From NCBI GenBank assembly GCA_963717765.1, contig CAVQWX010000003.1, positions 124,001 to 188,000 of the forward strand: a DNA stretch of 64,000 nucleotides, in the 5' to 3' direction. Shown in pieces: positions 36,592 through 44,775 of the stretch (its first letter is position 1; each line of letters opens with the position of its first letter). The DNA is from JACDER01 sp963717765 (GTDB taxonomy: Bacteria > Actinomycetota > Thermoleophilia > Gaiellales > Gaiellaceae). The translations under genes were made by a program, and so were the position numbers. The notes below the pieces were generated by a model, which was not told the origin of the DNA, did not search any database, and saw only the letters and a program-made list of their open reading frames with translations.

Positions 36592-37301
36592 GGCCGCTGA
36601 TCGGGATCACGACCTACGCCGAGCCGCTCGCGAGCTGGGGGCATTGGACGCTGCCGGCCGCGTTGATACCGCTCGCGTATGTTCGTGCTGTGGAGCGGGC
36701 GGGAGGGCGGCCGCTCCTCGTTCCTCCCTCGGACGACGGCGTAGCGGAGACGCTCGACGTCCTCGACGGAATCGTGTTCTCCGGCGGCTCCGACATCGAT
36801 CCCGAGACGTACGGTGAGGGCCCACATCCCGAGACGAACGACCTGCGCCCCGAGCGCGACGGCGCCGAGCTGAAGCTTCTGCAGGCCGCTCTCGAGCGGG
36901 ACATGCCCGTCCTCGCCATCTGCCGCGGCTCGCAGCTCCTGAACGTCGCGCGCGGAGGAGACCTCGTCCAGCATCTCCCCGAGATCGTCGGCGACGACAA
37001 GCACAAGGTCACGCCCGGCGTGTTCGCCGCGCACGACGTCGCGGTCGAGCCCGAGAGCCGCCTCGGCTCGCTCATCGGCGACGCCGCGCACGTCGACTCG
37101 CACCACCACCAGGGCATCGGGCGCGTCGGCGACGGGCTCGAGGTCGTGGCCTACGCGGACGACGGCACGGCCGAGGCGGTTGAGGACCGCGAGCGGCGCT
37201 TCACCATGGGCGTGCTCTGGCATCCGGAGGAGGGGGAGGACCTGCGCCTCTTCGAGGCGCTCGTCGAGGAGGCGAAGGGTTACCGGAAAGGTCGCGCGTG
37301 A
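36588..37301 (+). CDS. Class I glutamine amidotransferase-like hydrolase (peptidase C26)
   Basis: 237 residues resembling gamma-glutamyl-GABA hydrolase (PuuD). Triad: Cys112 in ICRGSQLLNVARGG, His212 and Glu214 in VLWHPEEGED; the SGGSDIDPETYGE loop and DSHHHQGIG are also diagnostic. The family cleaves gamma-glutamyl amides such as glutamylated polyamines. No other Puu gene is in the window. Overlaps both neighbours by 4 bases. Confidence 0.88.
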   Translation: MRPLIGITTYAEPLASWGHWTLPAALIPLAYVRAVERAGGRPLLVPPSDDGVAETLDVLDGIVFSGGSDIDPETYGEGPHPETNDLRPERDGAELKLLQAALERDMPVLAICRGSQLLNVARGGDLVQHLPEIVGDDKHKVTPGVFAAHDVAVEPESRLGSLIGDAAHVDSHHHQGIGRVGDGLEVVAYADDGTAEAVEDRERRFTMGVLWHPEEGEDLRLFEALVEEAKGYRKGRA

Positions 37302-38071
37302 GCCGCCTCGAGGGCAAGGTCTGCGTCATCACCGGCGCCGGCGGCGGGATGGGCCGCGTTGCCGCCGAGGTGTTCACGGGCGAAGGCGCGCACGTGTGCG
37401 TCGCCGACGTCGACGCCGCGGCAGCGGAGGAGACCGTCGGGCTCTGCCCCGAAGGAACGGCGTTCGCCGTGGACGTGGACGTGGCCGACGAAGCGCAGGT
37501 TGCGGCGATGATGGGCGCGGTGGCGGAGCACTTCGGGGGCATCGACGTCCTCTACAACAATGCAGGCATCTCGCCGGGGGAGGACGCGTCCGTGCTCGAC
37601 ACGTCGGTCGAGGTCTGGCAGCGCGTGCAGGACGTGAACACGAAGGGCGTCTTCCTCTGCTGCAAGCACGGGATCCCGTACCTGCTCGAGCGTGGCGGAG
37701 GGTCGGTCATCAACGTCTCCTCGCTGGTTGCGCTCGTCGGCGCCGCCACCTCCCAGATCTCCTACACCGCCTCGAAGGGGGCGGTCCTGTCGATGAGTCG
37801 CGAGCTGGCGACGCAGTTCGCGCGGGAGGACGTCCGCGTGAACGCTCTCTGCCCTGGGCCGGTGGAGACGCCGCTCCTTCTGAACCTGTACGGGAACGAT
37901 CCAGCCGAGCTGGAACGCCGGCGGGTGCACTGGCCGATGGGGAGGCTCGCCCAGCCGCGGGAGGTCGTGAACGCCGCGCTCTTCCTCGCAAGCGACGAGT
38001 CGAGCCACGTCACCGGTGCGACCTTCACGGTGGACGGCGGCATCACCGCCGCCTACGTGACGCCGGAGTAA
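37298..38071 (+). CDS. Short-chain dehydrogenase/reductase
   Basis: 257 residues, classical SDR. Cofactor motif TGAGGGMG (12-19), NNAG at 87-90, catalytic Ser141/142, Tyr156 and Lys160, and C-terminal TVDGGITAAYV. Asp near residue 37 after the second beta strand predicts NAD(H) preference. GTG start overlaps the hydrolase stop; last gene of the five-gene operon, followed by a hairpin terminator. Substrate not deducible. Confidence 0.9.
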   Translation: MSRLEGKVCVITGAGGGMGRVAAEVFTGEGAHVCVADVDAAAAEETVGLCPEGTAFAVDVDVADEAQVAAMMGAVAEHFGGIDVLYNNAGISPGEDASVLDTSVEVWQRVQDVNTKGVFLCCKHGIPYLLERGGGSVINVSSLVALVGAATSQISYTASKGAVLSMSRELATQFAREDVRVNALCPGPVETPLLLNLYGNDPAELERRRVHWPMGRLAQPREVVNAALFLASDESSHVTGATFTVDGGITAAYVTPE

Positions 38072-38093
38072 GGGCGGGGACGGACCCCGCCCT
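38071..38093. terminator. Bidirectional hairpin terminator
   Basis: AGGGCGGGG (38071-38079) pairs with CCCCGCCCT (38085-38093) around a 5-base loop. It sits between the SDR gene and the convergent DUF3618 gene, whose stop is a few bases further on. Confidence 0.65.
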
Positions 38094-38098
38094 TCCGG

Positions 38099-38710
38099 CT
38101 ACGCCTGCGGTCGCTGCTGCTGCTCGAGGTCGACTGCGGGCTCGAAGACGATCTCCGGCCCCTCCTCCTCGGAGGAGGTGACGTCCCGCGCTTTCTCCTG
38201 GAGGCTCGCGGTGAGCTCCTGCGCGTGCGACTGCCCTTCCTCCTGCACGGTCTCGCTCGCGCTCTGCGCCGCCGCCTGGGCGACCTCCTTGCCGTGCTCG
38301 ACCGCCTCCTGCGCCGTCTCCTTCACGGAGTCCTTCACCTGGTCGGCCGTTTCGCCGAGCCGCTCGTCCTCTACGCGGGTCGAGGGGACGAAGAGGCCTG
38401 CGACGAACCCGACCGCGGCGGCTCCGATGACGAGGCCGATGGGATTGCTCTCGGCCACGCGCTTGGTGCGCCCGGCGCCCTGCTTGAGCTCGCCGGGGCC
38501 GGGCGCCTTGTCTGCCACGGTGGAAGCCGCGCCGGTGACGGCGCCCTTCGCGTCCCCGACCTTTCCGACGACGGCGTCCTTCTTGTCGCCGACCCAGCCC
38601 TTCACGCGACCCGGGACGTCGGCCTTGTAGCCGAGGGCGTCGACGGTCTCGCCCACTTCCTCCCGGGTCTGCTCGATGTCCTGCTTTATGTCCTGTTGCC
38701 TTTCAGCCAT
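38099..38710 (-). CDS. DUF3618-type membrane-associated stress protein
   Basis: 203 residues from ATG 38710: MAERQQDIKQDIEQTREEVGETVDAL is the conserved start of DUF3618 proteins. The middle holds a single membrane segment (PIGLVIGAAAVGFVAGLFV) and the rest is a long charged, alanine-rich helical region suggestive of coiled coil. The start lies inside the end of the holin-like gene (25-base overlap). Such genes usually travel with a phage-holin-like protein, as here; an envelope-stress role is inferred. Confidence 0.82.
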   Translation of the reverse strand: MAERQQDIKQDIEQTREEVGETVDALGYKADVPGRVKGWVGDKKDAVVGKVGDAKGAVTGAASTVADKAPGPGELKQGAGRTKRVAESNPIGLVIGAAAVGFVAGLFVPSTRVEDERLGETADQVKDSVKETAQEAVEHGKEVAQAAAQSASETVQEEGQSHAQELTASLQEKARDVTSSEEEGPEIVFEPAVDLEQQQRPQA

Positions 38711-39111
38711 TCGACGTCCTCCTTGACGCTCTCTGTTGTCTCTTCGGGTAGGGGTGTGCCTACTTCCTTGACCTTCTCGCGGCCCTGCAGGGCGAGGACG
38801 CCTGCGACCGCCGCCCAGATCACGCCGACGATCAGCGCTGCGGCCCACGCCGGCATCGCCAGGTCCAGGACGAGGATCAGGAAGGCGGTGAGCGCGCCGA
38901 GACCGAGCAGCGCCGCAACGCCTGCGCCGCCGAACATGCCGATCCCCACTCCAGCCTTCTTTCCCTTGTCGGCCATCTCGACCTTCGCGAGCTCGACCTC
39001 CTGGCGGACCAGGGTCGAGACCTGCTGCGTGAGCTGCTTGACGAGATCGCCGGTCGACTGCTCGCGCAGGTCGTGCTGCGCGTCCGACGGCTGCTGCTCC
39101 CGGGTAGCCAT
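38686..39111 (-). CDS. Phage-holin-like superfamily III protein (DUF1469-like)
   Basis: 141 residues. An N-terminal amphipathic region (LREQSTGDLVKQLTQQVSTL) and VELAKVEMADKGKK precede two hydrophobic hairpin segments separated by LDLAMPAW, the pattern of the putative actinobacterial holin-X family. Despite the name, no lysis genes are near; it forms a three-gene unit with the DUF3618 gene and the gene at 39111. Confidence 0.8.
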   Translation of the reverse strand: MATREQQPSDAQHDLREQSTGDLVKQLTQQVSTLVRQEVELAKVEMADKGKKAGVGIGMFGGAGVAALLGLGALTAFLILVLDLAMPAWAAALIVGVIWAAVAGVLALQGREKVKEVGTPLPEETTESVKEDVEWLKGNRT

Positions 39112-39587
39112 TACATCGTTCCCGGCGGCGGCGTTCCGGTCGTCAGCGCGTGCGGGCTGCTCCCGTTGCCGCTGGTCATCTGGTTGTGGCGCCGGCTGCT
39201 CGAGGCCTTGAGGAAGCGTGACGCGGCGAAGCCGGCGAGCACGCCGGCGGCCGCGGCGATCCAGGGGCGGCTGCGCGCCCAGGATTCGGCATCGCCGAGG
39301 ATGCGGTTGCAGTCGGAGTCGCGCAGGTAGGAGCCGATCCGGTCGACGCGTTGCGCGGCTCCCTCTATCAGCTTCGCCGGCGTCTCGTTCCCTTCGCTGC
39401 GGAGCTGCTCTCCGCTCGAGCGGAGCGCCTGGCTCACAGCGGTGACCTGCTCGCCGGCTTCGGTCGAGCGCTGGTCGACCTGCTCCCGCAGCTTGTCTCC
39501 CACCTGCGACTTGACCTCGCCCGCCTTCTCCTGCACCTGCTGTCCCGCTTGCGAGACGACAGACGTCTCCTGTTGTTCGGTCCTCAT
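39111..39587 (-). CDS. Helical hypothetical protein with one membrane segment
   Basis: 158 residues, first gene of the holin/DUF3618 unit. The first 80 residues are Gln/Glu/Ser-rich, lack hydrophobic clusters and should form extended helices, reminiscent of late-embryogenesis-like stress proteins. A membrane segment WIAAAAGVLAGFAASRFL follows, then a basic and disordered tail. The start codon of the holin-like gene adjoins its stop. No family named. Confidence 0.7.
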   Translation of the reverse strand: MRTEQQETSVVSQAGQQVQEKAGEVKSQVGDKLREQVDQRSTEAGEQVTAVSQALRSSGEQLRSEGNETPAKLIEGAAQRVDRIGSYLRDSDCNRILGDAESWARSRPWIAAAAGVLAGFAASRFLKASSSRRHNQMTSGNGSSPHALTTGTPPPGTM

Positions 39588-39631
39588 AGGGCTACCTCCG
39601 GTACGTAGTGGAGGTACGTGGCTACCCGGCG

Positions 39632-40093
39632 CTACGGCGGCGAAACAATGTCGTCGGATCGCCCGGAAACGCGGTGCGCCCAGCGACGGACGAGCCAGAA
39701 GCAGAGGATCGCGAGCGGGAGCTCGACGAGCGCGGCGGCGAGGATCGCCCAGTCCAGCTCGTCACCCGGGCGGGCCGTGAAGATGTCGAACCAGGCGTCT
39801 GTCACGAGCAGCGTCGCGGCGGCCGTCGCCGTGAACGGAGCGAGCGCGGACCGCTTCCACAGCGCGATCCCTGTCGTCGCGATCAACGCCGTCAGGAGGA
39901 CGTCGAAGCCAACCCACGCGACGTCCCAGTGCCGGGAGACGTGGCGCGCAGGGAGCCGGATCGCGAGCCACGCCGTCCAGGGAATGAGAACGACTGCAGA
40001 AACTGCGAGAAACAGCCCGGCTCTTCTGGTCCAAACGGGACCTTTCAGCGTTCTGCCGCTACCCTTCGCCGGCTTGCGTACAGCGGTCGTCAC
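39632..40093 (-). CDS. Small polytopic membrane protein
   Basis: About 150 residues with four predicted membrane segments: LFLAVSAVVLIPWTAWLAI, VGFDVLLTALIATTGIALW, FTATAAATLLVTDAWFDI and the C-terminal AALVELPLAILCFWLV. The conserved-looking HVSRHWDVAWVGFD and DAWFDIFTA motifs match a small family of actinobacterial integral membrane proteins of unknown role. The start is uncertain: GTG 40093 lies inside the 5' end of the divergent LPG synthase gene, and no better start is visible. Confidence 0.65.
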   Translation of the reverse strand: MTTAVRKPAKGSGRTLKGPVWTRRAGLFLAVSAVVLIPWTAWLAIRLPARHVSRHWDVAWVGFDVLLTALIATTGIALWKRSALAPFTATAAATLLVTDAWFDIFTARPGDELDWAILAAALVELPLAILCFWLVRRWAHRVSGRSDDIVSPP

Positions 40094-41648
40094 TCCCCAC
40101 AAAGTACTCGCCGCCGCCACGGCTCTCGTAGGCGCGATCAGCATCGTCTCTGCGCTCACCCCCGATCTCGCCTCCCGCTCGGAGGTCATCCGCGGGGCCC
40201 TTCCGGAGGGCGCGATGCAGTTCGCGGGCGCGATCACGATCGCCTTCGGTGTCGCGCTGCTCTGGCTGTCGCTCGCGCTGGCGCGCCGCAAGAGGCGCGC
40301 ATGGCAGCTCGCCCTCGTCCTCATGGCCGGAACGGCCGTCTCGCATCTGGTCAAGGGGCTCGACGTCGAAGAGGCCACGGCGAGCCTGGTCGTACTGGCC
40401 GGCCTGCTCGCCTACCGGCGGTCGTTCACCGTCCGCGGCTGTCCGCGCGCGGTCCGGCCCCTCCTGTTCGAGGTGGTCGCCGTCGGAGCCCTCGTGGGCG
40501 CCCTCTCGGCGGACGCGGCGGGTCTGATCTCCCTGCCGGAGAAGATCGGCGACGCGTTCGCGATCCTCATCGGGATTCTCCTCTTCGGCGCGCTCTACCT
40601 CTGGTTCCGTCCCATCGCCGCGCAACTGCAGGAGGGCGCGATCGCACGCGCCGCGGCCGAGCGCATAGTCGGCGAGACCGGCTGCGACACGCTGTGCTTC
40701 TTCGCCCTGCGCGGCGACAAGCGCTACTTCTTCTCGCCGAGCGGACGCACGTTCCTCGCGTACCGCGTCGTCAACGGCGTCGCGCTCGTGAGCGGTGACC
40801 CGATCGGCGACGAGGCCGAATCCGGCGAGCTCGTCGCGGAGTTCCGCCGGATCGCGCAGGCGCGCGGCTGGAGGACGGCGATCCTCGCCTCGCGGGAAGG
40901 GCTCCTTCCCGTGTACCAGTCCATGGGGCTCAAGCCCATCTACCTCGGTGACGAGGCCGTCGTCGTGCCACGGAGCTTCTCGCTCGAGGGCCGGCCCATA
41001 CGCAAGGTCCGCCAGTCGGTCACCCGCCTGGAGAAGGCTGGGTACCGGACGCGCGTCCTGGAGGTGCGGGAGGTCGATGCCGCCCTCGCGGAGGAGTTGC
41101 TCGCCGTCTCGGCGGAATGGCGCGGCCGCTGGCCCGAGCGCGGCTTCACGATGGCGATGGACCGCCTGTTCGCCTACCCGGAGGCGCTCATCGCCGTCGC
41201 CGAGCGCGCGGACGGACACGTCGGAGGCTTCATCCATGTCGTCCCGGTGCCCGCCACGGGCGGTCTCTCGCTCGCGTCGATGCGGCGCCGCGAGGACGTT
41301 CCGAACGGCCTGATGGAGTTCCTGCTGGCACGGACGATCGAATGGGCGCGCGAGCGCGAGGTGCCGGAGTTCTCGCTGAACTTCTCTGTCTTCGCGCAGC
41401 TCATCCTGAACCCGAGCTCGCGCTCGCACTCTGCCCTCCGCTTCGCGATCCTCAAGCTCGACCGCCTCTTCCAGATCGACCGCCTGCTGCGCTTCAACCG
41501 GAAATTCTTCCCGGAGTGGCGCCCGCGTTACATCTGCCTCGAGAGCAGGCTCGACTTCCCGCGCGTCGGGCTCGCGTACCTCCGCGCCGAGTCGTTGCTG
41601 GTCCCGCCGGGGCCGTGGGTGCGCGCTCCCGACCTCGCCGCTCGGTGA
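40074..41648 (+). CDS. Phosphatidylglycerol lysyltransferase (MprF/LysX-like catalytic protein)
   Basis: 524 residues from TTG 40074; the true start is uncertain because no good ribosome site is visible. The N-terminal 180 residues have about five membrane segments. The rest is the LPG-synthase catalytic domain (twin GNAT fold), which transfers lysine or another amino acid from aminoacyl-tRNA to phosphatidylglycerol. Diagnostic pieces are FFSPSGRTFLAYRVVNGVALVSGDPIG, LGDEAVVVPRSFSLEGR, LRKVRQSV-like IRKVRQSVTRLEKAGY and FFPEWRPRYICLES. It would lower envelope charge and confer cationic-peptide tolerance. Confidence 0.82.
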   Translation: MRTAVVTPHKVLAAATALVGAISIVSALTPDLASRSEVIRGALPEGAMQFAGAITIAFGVALLWLSLALARRKRRAWQLALVLMAGTAVSHLVKGLDVEEATASLVVLAGLLAYRRSFTVRGCPRAVRPLLFEVVAVGALVGALSADAAGLISLPEKIGDAFAILIGILLFGALYLWFRPIAAQLQEGAIARAAAERIVGETGCDTLCFFALRGDKRYFFSPSGRTFLAYRVVNGVALVSGDPIGDEAESGELVAEFRRIAQARGWRTAILASREGLLPVYQSMGLKPIYLGDEAVVVPRSFSLEGRPIRKVRQSVTRLEKAGYRTRVLEVREVDAALAEELLAVSAEWRGRWPERGFTMAMDRLFAYPEALIAVAERADGHVGGFIHVVPVPATGGLSLASMRRREDVPNGLMEFLLARTIEWAREREVPEFSLNFSVFAQLILNPSSRSHSALRFAILKLDRLFQIDRLLRFNRKFFPEWRPRYICLESRLDFPRVGLAYLRAESLLVPPGPWVRAPDLAAR

Positions 41649-41754
41649 CAGCGCACGGCACCACTCAGCAGAGGCGAGCAAAGCCCGCCCACGCACCGCG
41701 GCTTGCGGGCACCAACGGCGAAGAACGGCGAACTATCCAGAGCAAATCCCACCC

Positions 41755-41793
41755 AGCAGGAGGTCGCCGGTTCGAGTCCGGCTAGCCCACCAC
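41755..41793 (+). pseudogene. tRNA 3'-end relic (possible att site)
   Basis: CAGCAGGAGGTCGCCGGTTC and the following bases form a perfect T-arm (GCCGG-TTCGAGT-CCGGC) and run on to TAGCCCACCA, but the acceptor strand is one base short and no 5' half with D-arm or anticodon arm is upstream. It is therefore a tRNA fragment, not a gene. Such 3' fragments are commonly left by integration at a tRNA gene. The 232-base gap from 41649 to 41880 holds nothing else I can support. Confidence 0.65.
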
Positions 41794-41880
41794 GAGTGTG
41801 ATTTAGCACAAGCAGAATGTTGAAAACGACCTCTTGGTGCGCAAATGCACCGCTTTGTCGCGCATTCCACAACGAGAAAG

Positions 41881-42699
41881 TCATGCCTCAGGCGCCCGGA
41901 CCTTGAAATCGACCATGCACTCGCGAAGCCGTTCGACGGTCTGAGCGTTGCCCGCAAGGACTGCTTCTGACGTCCATGCATTGCCGCGGCCGTCGAGCCC
42001 TACGACATCTCCACCTGCCTCGCGAATGAGCAGTATCCCGGCAGCGAAGTCGAGGATACTGGATCCGCCCGGGTGCCCGAGGGCAACGAAGCCGTCGAAG
42101 TCGCCAGTAGCCACGCGCGCCATTTCGAGAGCGATTGAGGCGAGCGGACGTACGTCAAAAGAAGCGTTCTCTAGTCGCTTCACCGCCTCCTGCCAAGTCT
42201 CGGCGTAGGTAGTGCTCGGCGTCTTCGGATCGAGCGCGATCGTGCGCGAGGTTGCACGACTCCTGATGTCGAGAGTGTTCCCATCGGCATCGTGCGCGCC
42301 CTGTCCTGACATCGCGCTCCAGAGTTCTCCCGTGAATGGGCAACCGGTAGCTCCGACTATCGGTTGTCCAGACTCGAGCAACGCGACCGTGACACTCACA
42401 AACGGGTCGCCGTTGACAAGGTTCGTTGTTCCATCAACCGGGTCGACCACCCAAACCAGCTGAGCATCGACCTCAGCTTCAGCGCTGAGCTCGCCGACGA
42501 CGGGGATGCCCGGGGTCGCGCGGTGCAATGCGGCACGCATCACTTCTTCGGAAGCGTGGTCAACTGCGGTTACGAATTCGTCCCCCGGCGTTTCGCTGAC
42601 GCGCTCGACGCCGAGATCGCCACCGCTGCGTCGCCATTCGGCGACGACGGTCATGCCGGCCCGAACAGCTTCTTCGGCGGCAGTGAGGGGCATCATCTT
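41881..42699 (-). CDS. Inositol-monophosphatase-family phosphatase
   Basis: 272 residues from ATG 42699, which is preceded by CTGGAG at a good distance; ATG 42780 would add 27 residues. Metal-binding motifs: GDEFVTAVDHASEE, VVDPVDGTTNLVNGDPF (WxDPxDGTxN type) and SSILDFAAGILLIREAGG. Substrates of the family include myo-inositol phosphate, fructose-1,6-bisphosphate, histidinol phosphate and PAP. GC content and codon use look lower than in flanking genes, and a tRNA relic lies just beyond its 3' end, so acquisition by integration is possible. Confidence 0.85.
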   Translation of the reverse strand, partial: KMMPLTAAEEAVRAGMTVVAEWRRSGGDLGVERVSETPGDEFVTAVDHASEEVMRAALHRATPGIPVVGELSAEAEVDAQLVWVVDPVDGTTNLVNGDPFVSVTVALLESGQPIVGATGCPFTGELWSAMSGQGAHDADGNTLDIRSRATSRTIALDPKTPSTTYAETWQEAVKRLENASFDVRPLASIALEMARVATGDFDGFVALGHPGGSSILDFAAGILLIREAGGDVVGLDGRGNAWTSEAVLAGNAQTVERLRECMVDFKVRAPEA

Positions 42700-42922
42700 G
42701 TATTGCTCCAGTCCGCGTAATTCGTCCAAACAGGCAGGGTATGCGTGTTCGCACGATCGCAGCGTCGAGATGAGGGACATCGCACCGCCCCCTAGGGCGA
42801 TCGGACTGGGCGGAAGCACCGATGACTTCCCGCCCCTCACCCCCTTATTTCTGGCCCCCTTTATTTCTGGAGTTCGGTGCTTTTGAAGCATCAGCTTATC
42901 GAGGAGTTTGAAAGCTGTCCGA

Positions 42923-44014
42923 CTAGGTCCGCTTCTTCTCCGCTCGCTTGCGCTTCCGCTCCGCACGCATCTCGGCGCTCTTCTCCTTGGCCTGCACATA
43001 GGACTCGCTGACGAGCTGCTTGCCGCCGACCCAGCCGAAGACGACCACGACGAGGACGATCGCGACGATCTGGTTCCAGGCTGTGACCACGAGTTGCTGC
43101 GCGGTCGAGTAGTCGACCGCCTGACTCTTGGCCACATGGCAGCAGGTCTTGAGCGCGAGCGCGTTCGTGGCCTGCGTCACGCCGATCGCGCCGGGCGTGA
43201 ACGAAGCCACGTTCGCCAGCGAGCCGGAGCCCGTCACCCACATCACCGAGTCGAACGTCACGGGCAGCGCGAACGCCGCGAGGAAGATCGCCGTGACGAT
43301 CCGGCCGCACGTCCAGCTCAGGAAGGACGGGAGGAAGGCGCGCGACATATACCGGCGCGGCTGCGAGAGAATCACGCCGCCCTGCTTGGCCTTCGCCCAG
43401 AGCTTCTTCACCTCACGCCAGAAGATCCGGGCGAGGACGACGAGGAGGCCGATCCCGCCGAGGACGATCGCGGCCGTGAGCGCCGGGTGTGAGGTCACGT
43501 TGCCGAAGCTGAGGTCGAACGCGCCGGGAACGCTGAGGAACATGTACAGGTAGACGAAGGTCCCGGCGATCGTGAAGAAGATCTTCTGCACGAGGTAGGC
43601 CGCAACCGAGCCCGCGAACGTGCAGGCGGGGATGACGGCGACGAACATCAGCAGGGTCACGAACGTGCCGATGTTCGCAGGGAGGAAGTTGTTGATCGCC
43701 ACGCCGACTGAATAGGCGGCAACGACGGGCCACAGCGCGACGCTGCGCGGATACGCGGCCTTGAGGATGCCGTAGTAGGAGAAGCCTGCGAAGAACGTCG
43801 CGCCGGTCTGCGCTGCGAGCGCCGCGATGAGGTAGCCGGGCGGGATTTCCGTGATCTGGTCCCACAGGTGGCGGAGCCACCCCTTGACGTCCACGCCGAG
43901 CAGCTGCAGCACGAACCAGAAGAGCGCGAGCCCGCCGAGCCAGAGCACGATCTTGATCATCCGCCGCCGGCGCGAGGGGCCCAGCTCAGCCGGGGGCTCG
44001 GCCGCGACCGTCAT
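42923..44014 (-). CDS. Lysylphosphatidylglycerol synthase TM-region (flippase-like) protein
   Basis: 363 residues with about eight membrane segments of the UPF0104/LPG_synthase_TM family, which corresponds to the flippase half of MprF or to the AglD-type membrane proteins. Typical pieces: YSVGVAINNFLPANIGTFV and FTPGAIGVTQATNALAL with the conserved Pro-Gly-Gly-like turn. The C-terminal 40 residues are highly basic. With the separate catalytic protein at 40074 it could make a split MprF system; this is inference from proximity. Confidence 0.82.
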   Translation of the reverse strand: MTVAAEPPAELGPSRRRRMIKIVLWLGGLALFWFVLQLLGVDVKGWLRHLWDQITEIPPGYLIAALAAQTGATFFAGFSYYGILKAAYPRSVALWPVVAAYSVGVAINNFLPANIGTFVTLLMFVAVIPACTFAGSVAAYLVQKIFFTIAGTFVYLYMFLSVPGAFDLSFGNVTSHPALTAAIVLGGIGLLVVLARIFWREVKKLWAKAKQGGVILSQPRRYMSRAFLPSFLSWTCGRIVTAIFLAAFALPVTFDSVMWVTGSGSLANVASFTPGAIGVTQATNALALKTCCHVAKSQAVDYSTAQQLVVTAWNQIVAIVLVVVVFGWVGGKQLVSESYVQAKEKSAEMRAERKRKRAEKKRT

Positions 44015-44066
44015 ACGGGCAGGCTAACCCCGTTCGCGGGCTGCCGAAAGTGGCAGACTCCACCGC

Positions 44067-44516
44067 ATGGCGAAGGCGAAGACGATCGTCGTCGGATACG
44101 ACGACAGGGATCCGGCGAAGCGCGCTCTCCAGTATGCGCTCGACGAGGCGAAGCGCACGCGGGCGCGGCTCATCGTGCTCGTCGTCGACGCGATGCCGCT
44201 CAATCCGCAAGGCCTCCAGAACTACGGGACGCTCGACGACAGCCCGCCCGTTCTGCAGCCCCTCGATCCGCCCGACGACGTGCAGGCCATCCTCGAGCAT
44301 GCGCGGGAGATCGTCGAGACCTCGGGCGTCGAGGCCGAGCTCGCCTGGTCGGCGGGCGATCCCAGCACCGAGATCGTCGCGACGGCACGCGACGAGCAGG
44401 CCGACCTGGTCGTGCTGGGCAAGCACCACCACAGTGGGTTGGCGAAGTTCTTCTCCCTGGATACCGCCGACGCGGTCGAGCGCGAGCTGCCGTCGGAGCT
44501 CGTCGTCGTCGATTAG
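44067..44516 (+). CDS. Universal stress protein (UspA family)
   Basis: 149 residues, a single Usp domain: TIVVGYDDRDPAKRALQYALDEA at the start and LVVLGKHHHSGLAKFFSLDTAD near the end. The usual ATP-binding GxxGxxxFxGSVS end is altered to GKHHHSGLAKFFSLDTA, so nucleotide binding is doubtful. It is 52 bases from the divergent LPG-TM gene. Confidence 0.88.
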   Translation: MAKAKTIVVGYDDRDPAKRALQYALDEAKRTRARLIVLVVDAMPLNPQGLQNYGTLDDSPPVLQPLDPPDDVQAILEHAREIVETSGVEAELAWSAGDPSTEIVATARDEQADLVVLGKHHHSGLAKFFSLDTADAVERELPSELVVVD

Positions 44517-44528
44517 ACCTAGGCGGTC

Positions 44529-44687
44529 ATGATCCTGTACGACAACTTCGCGCGGCACGACCACTCCGGGTGGGCAAAAGCCGGGTGGACGATCCTCGTC
44601 CTCTTCCTGCCGTTCATCGGGATCCTGATCTACATGATCGCGAGGCCGTCCACGGCCGACCGCGCCTTCTCCGGGGGCGGCGTCTGA
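44529..44687 (+). CDS. Small PLDc_N-like membrane protein
   Basis: 52 residues from ATG 44529 to TGA 44687. The sequence YDNFARHDHSGWAKAGWTI then FLPFIGILIYMIARP matches the short phospholipase-D N-terminal (PLDc_N) membrane hairpin that in many actinobacteria precedes a SHOCT domain. Here the SHOCT part is absent. It directly follows the universal stress gene by 12 bases and so likely shares its transcript. Confidence 0.62.
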   Translation: MILYDNFARHDHSGWAKAGWTILVLFLPFIGILIYMIARPSTADRAFSGGGV

Positions 44688-44775
44688 CGGTTCGAGCGCT
44701 TCCTCCTCGAGGAAGCGGCTGCACGGCGAACGGATAAGCCGCCTGCGCGCGAGTCACAGCTACCGGTGGGTCCTG

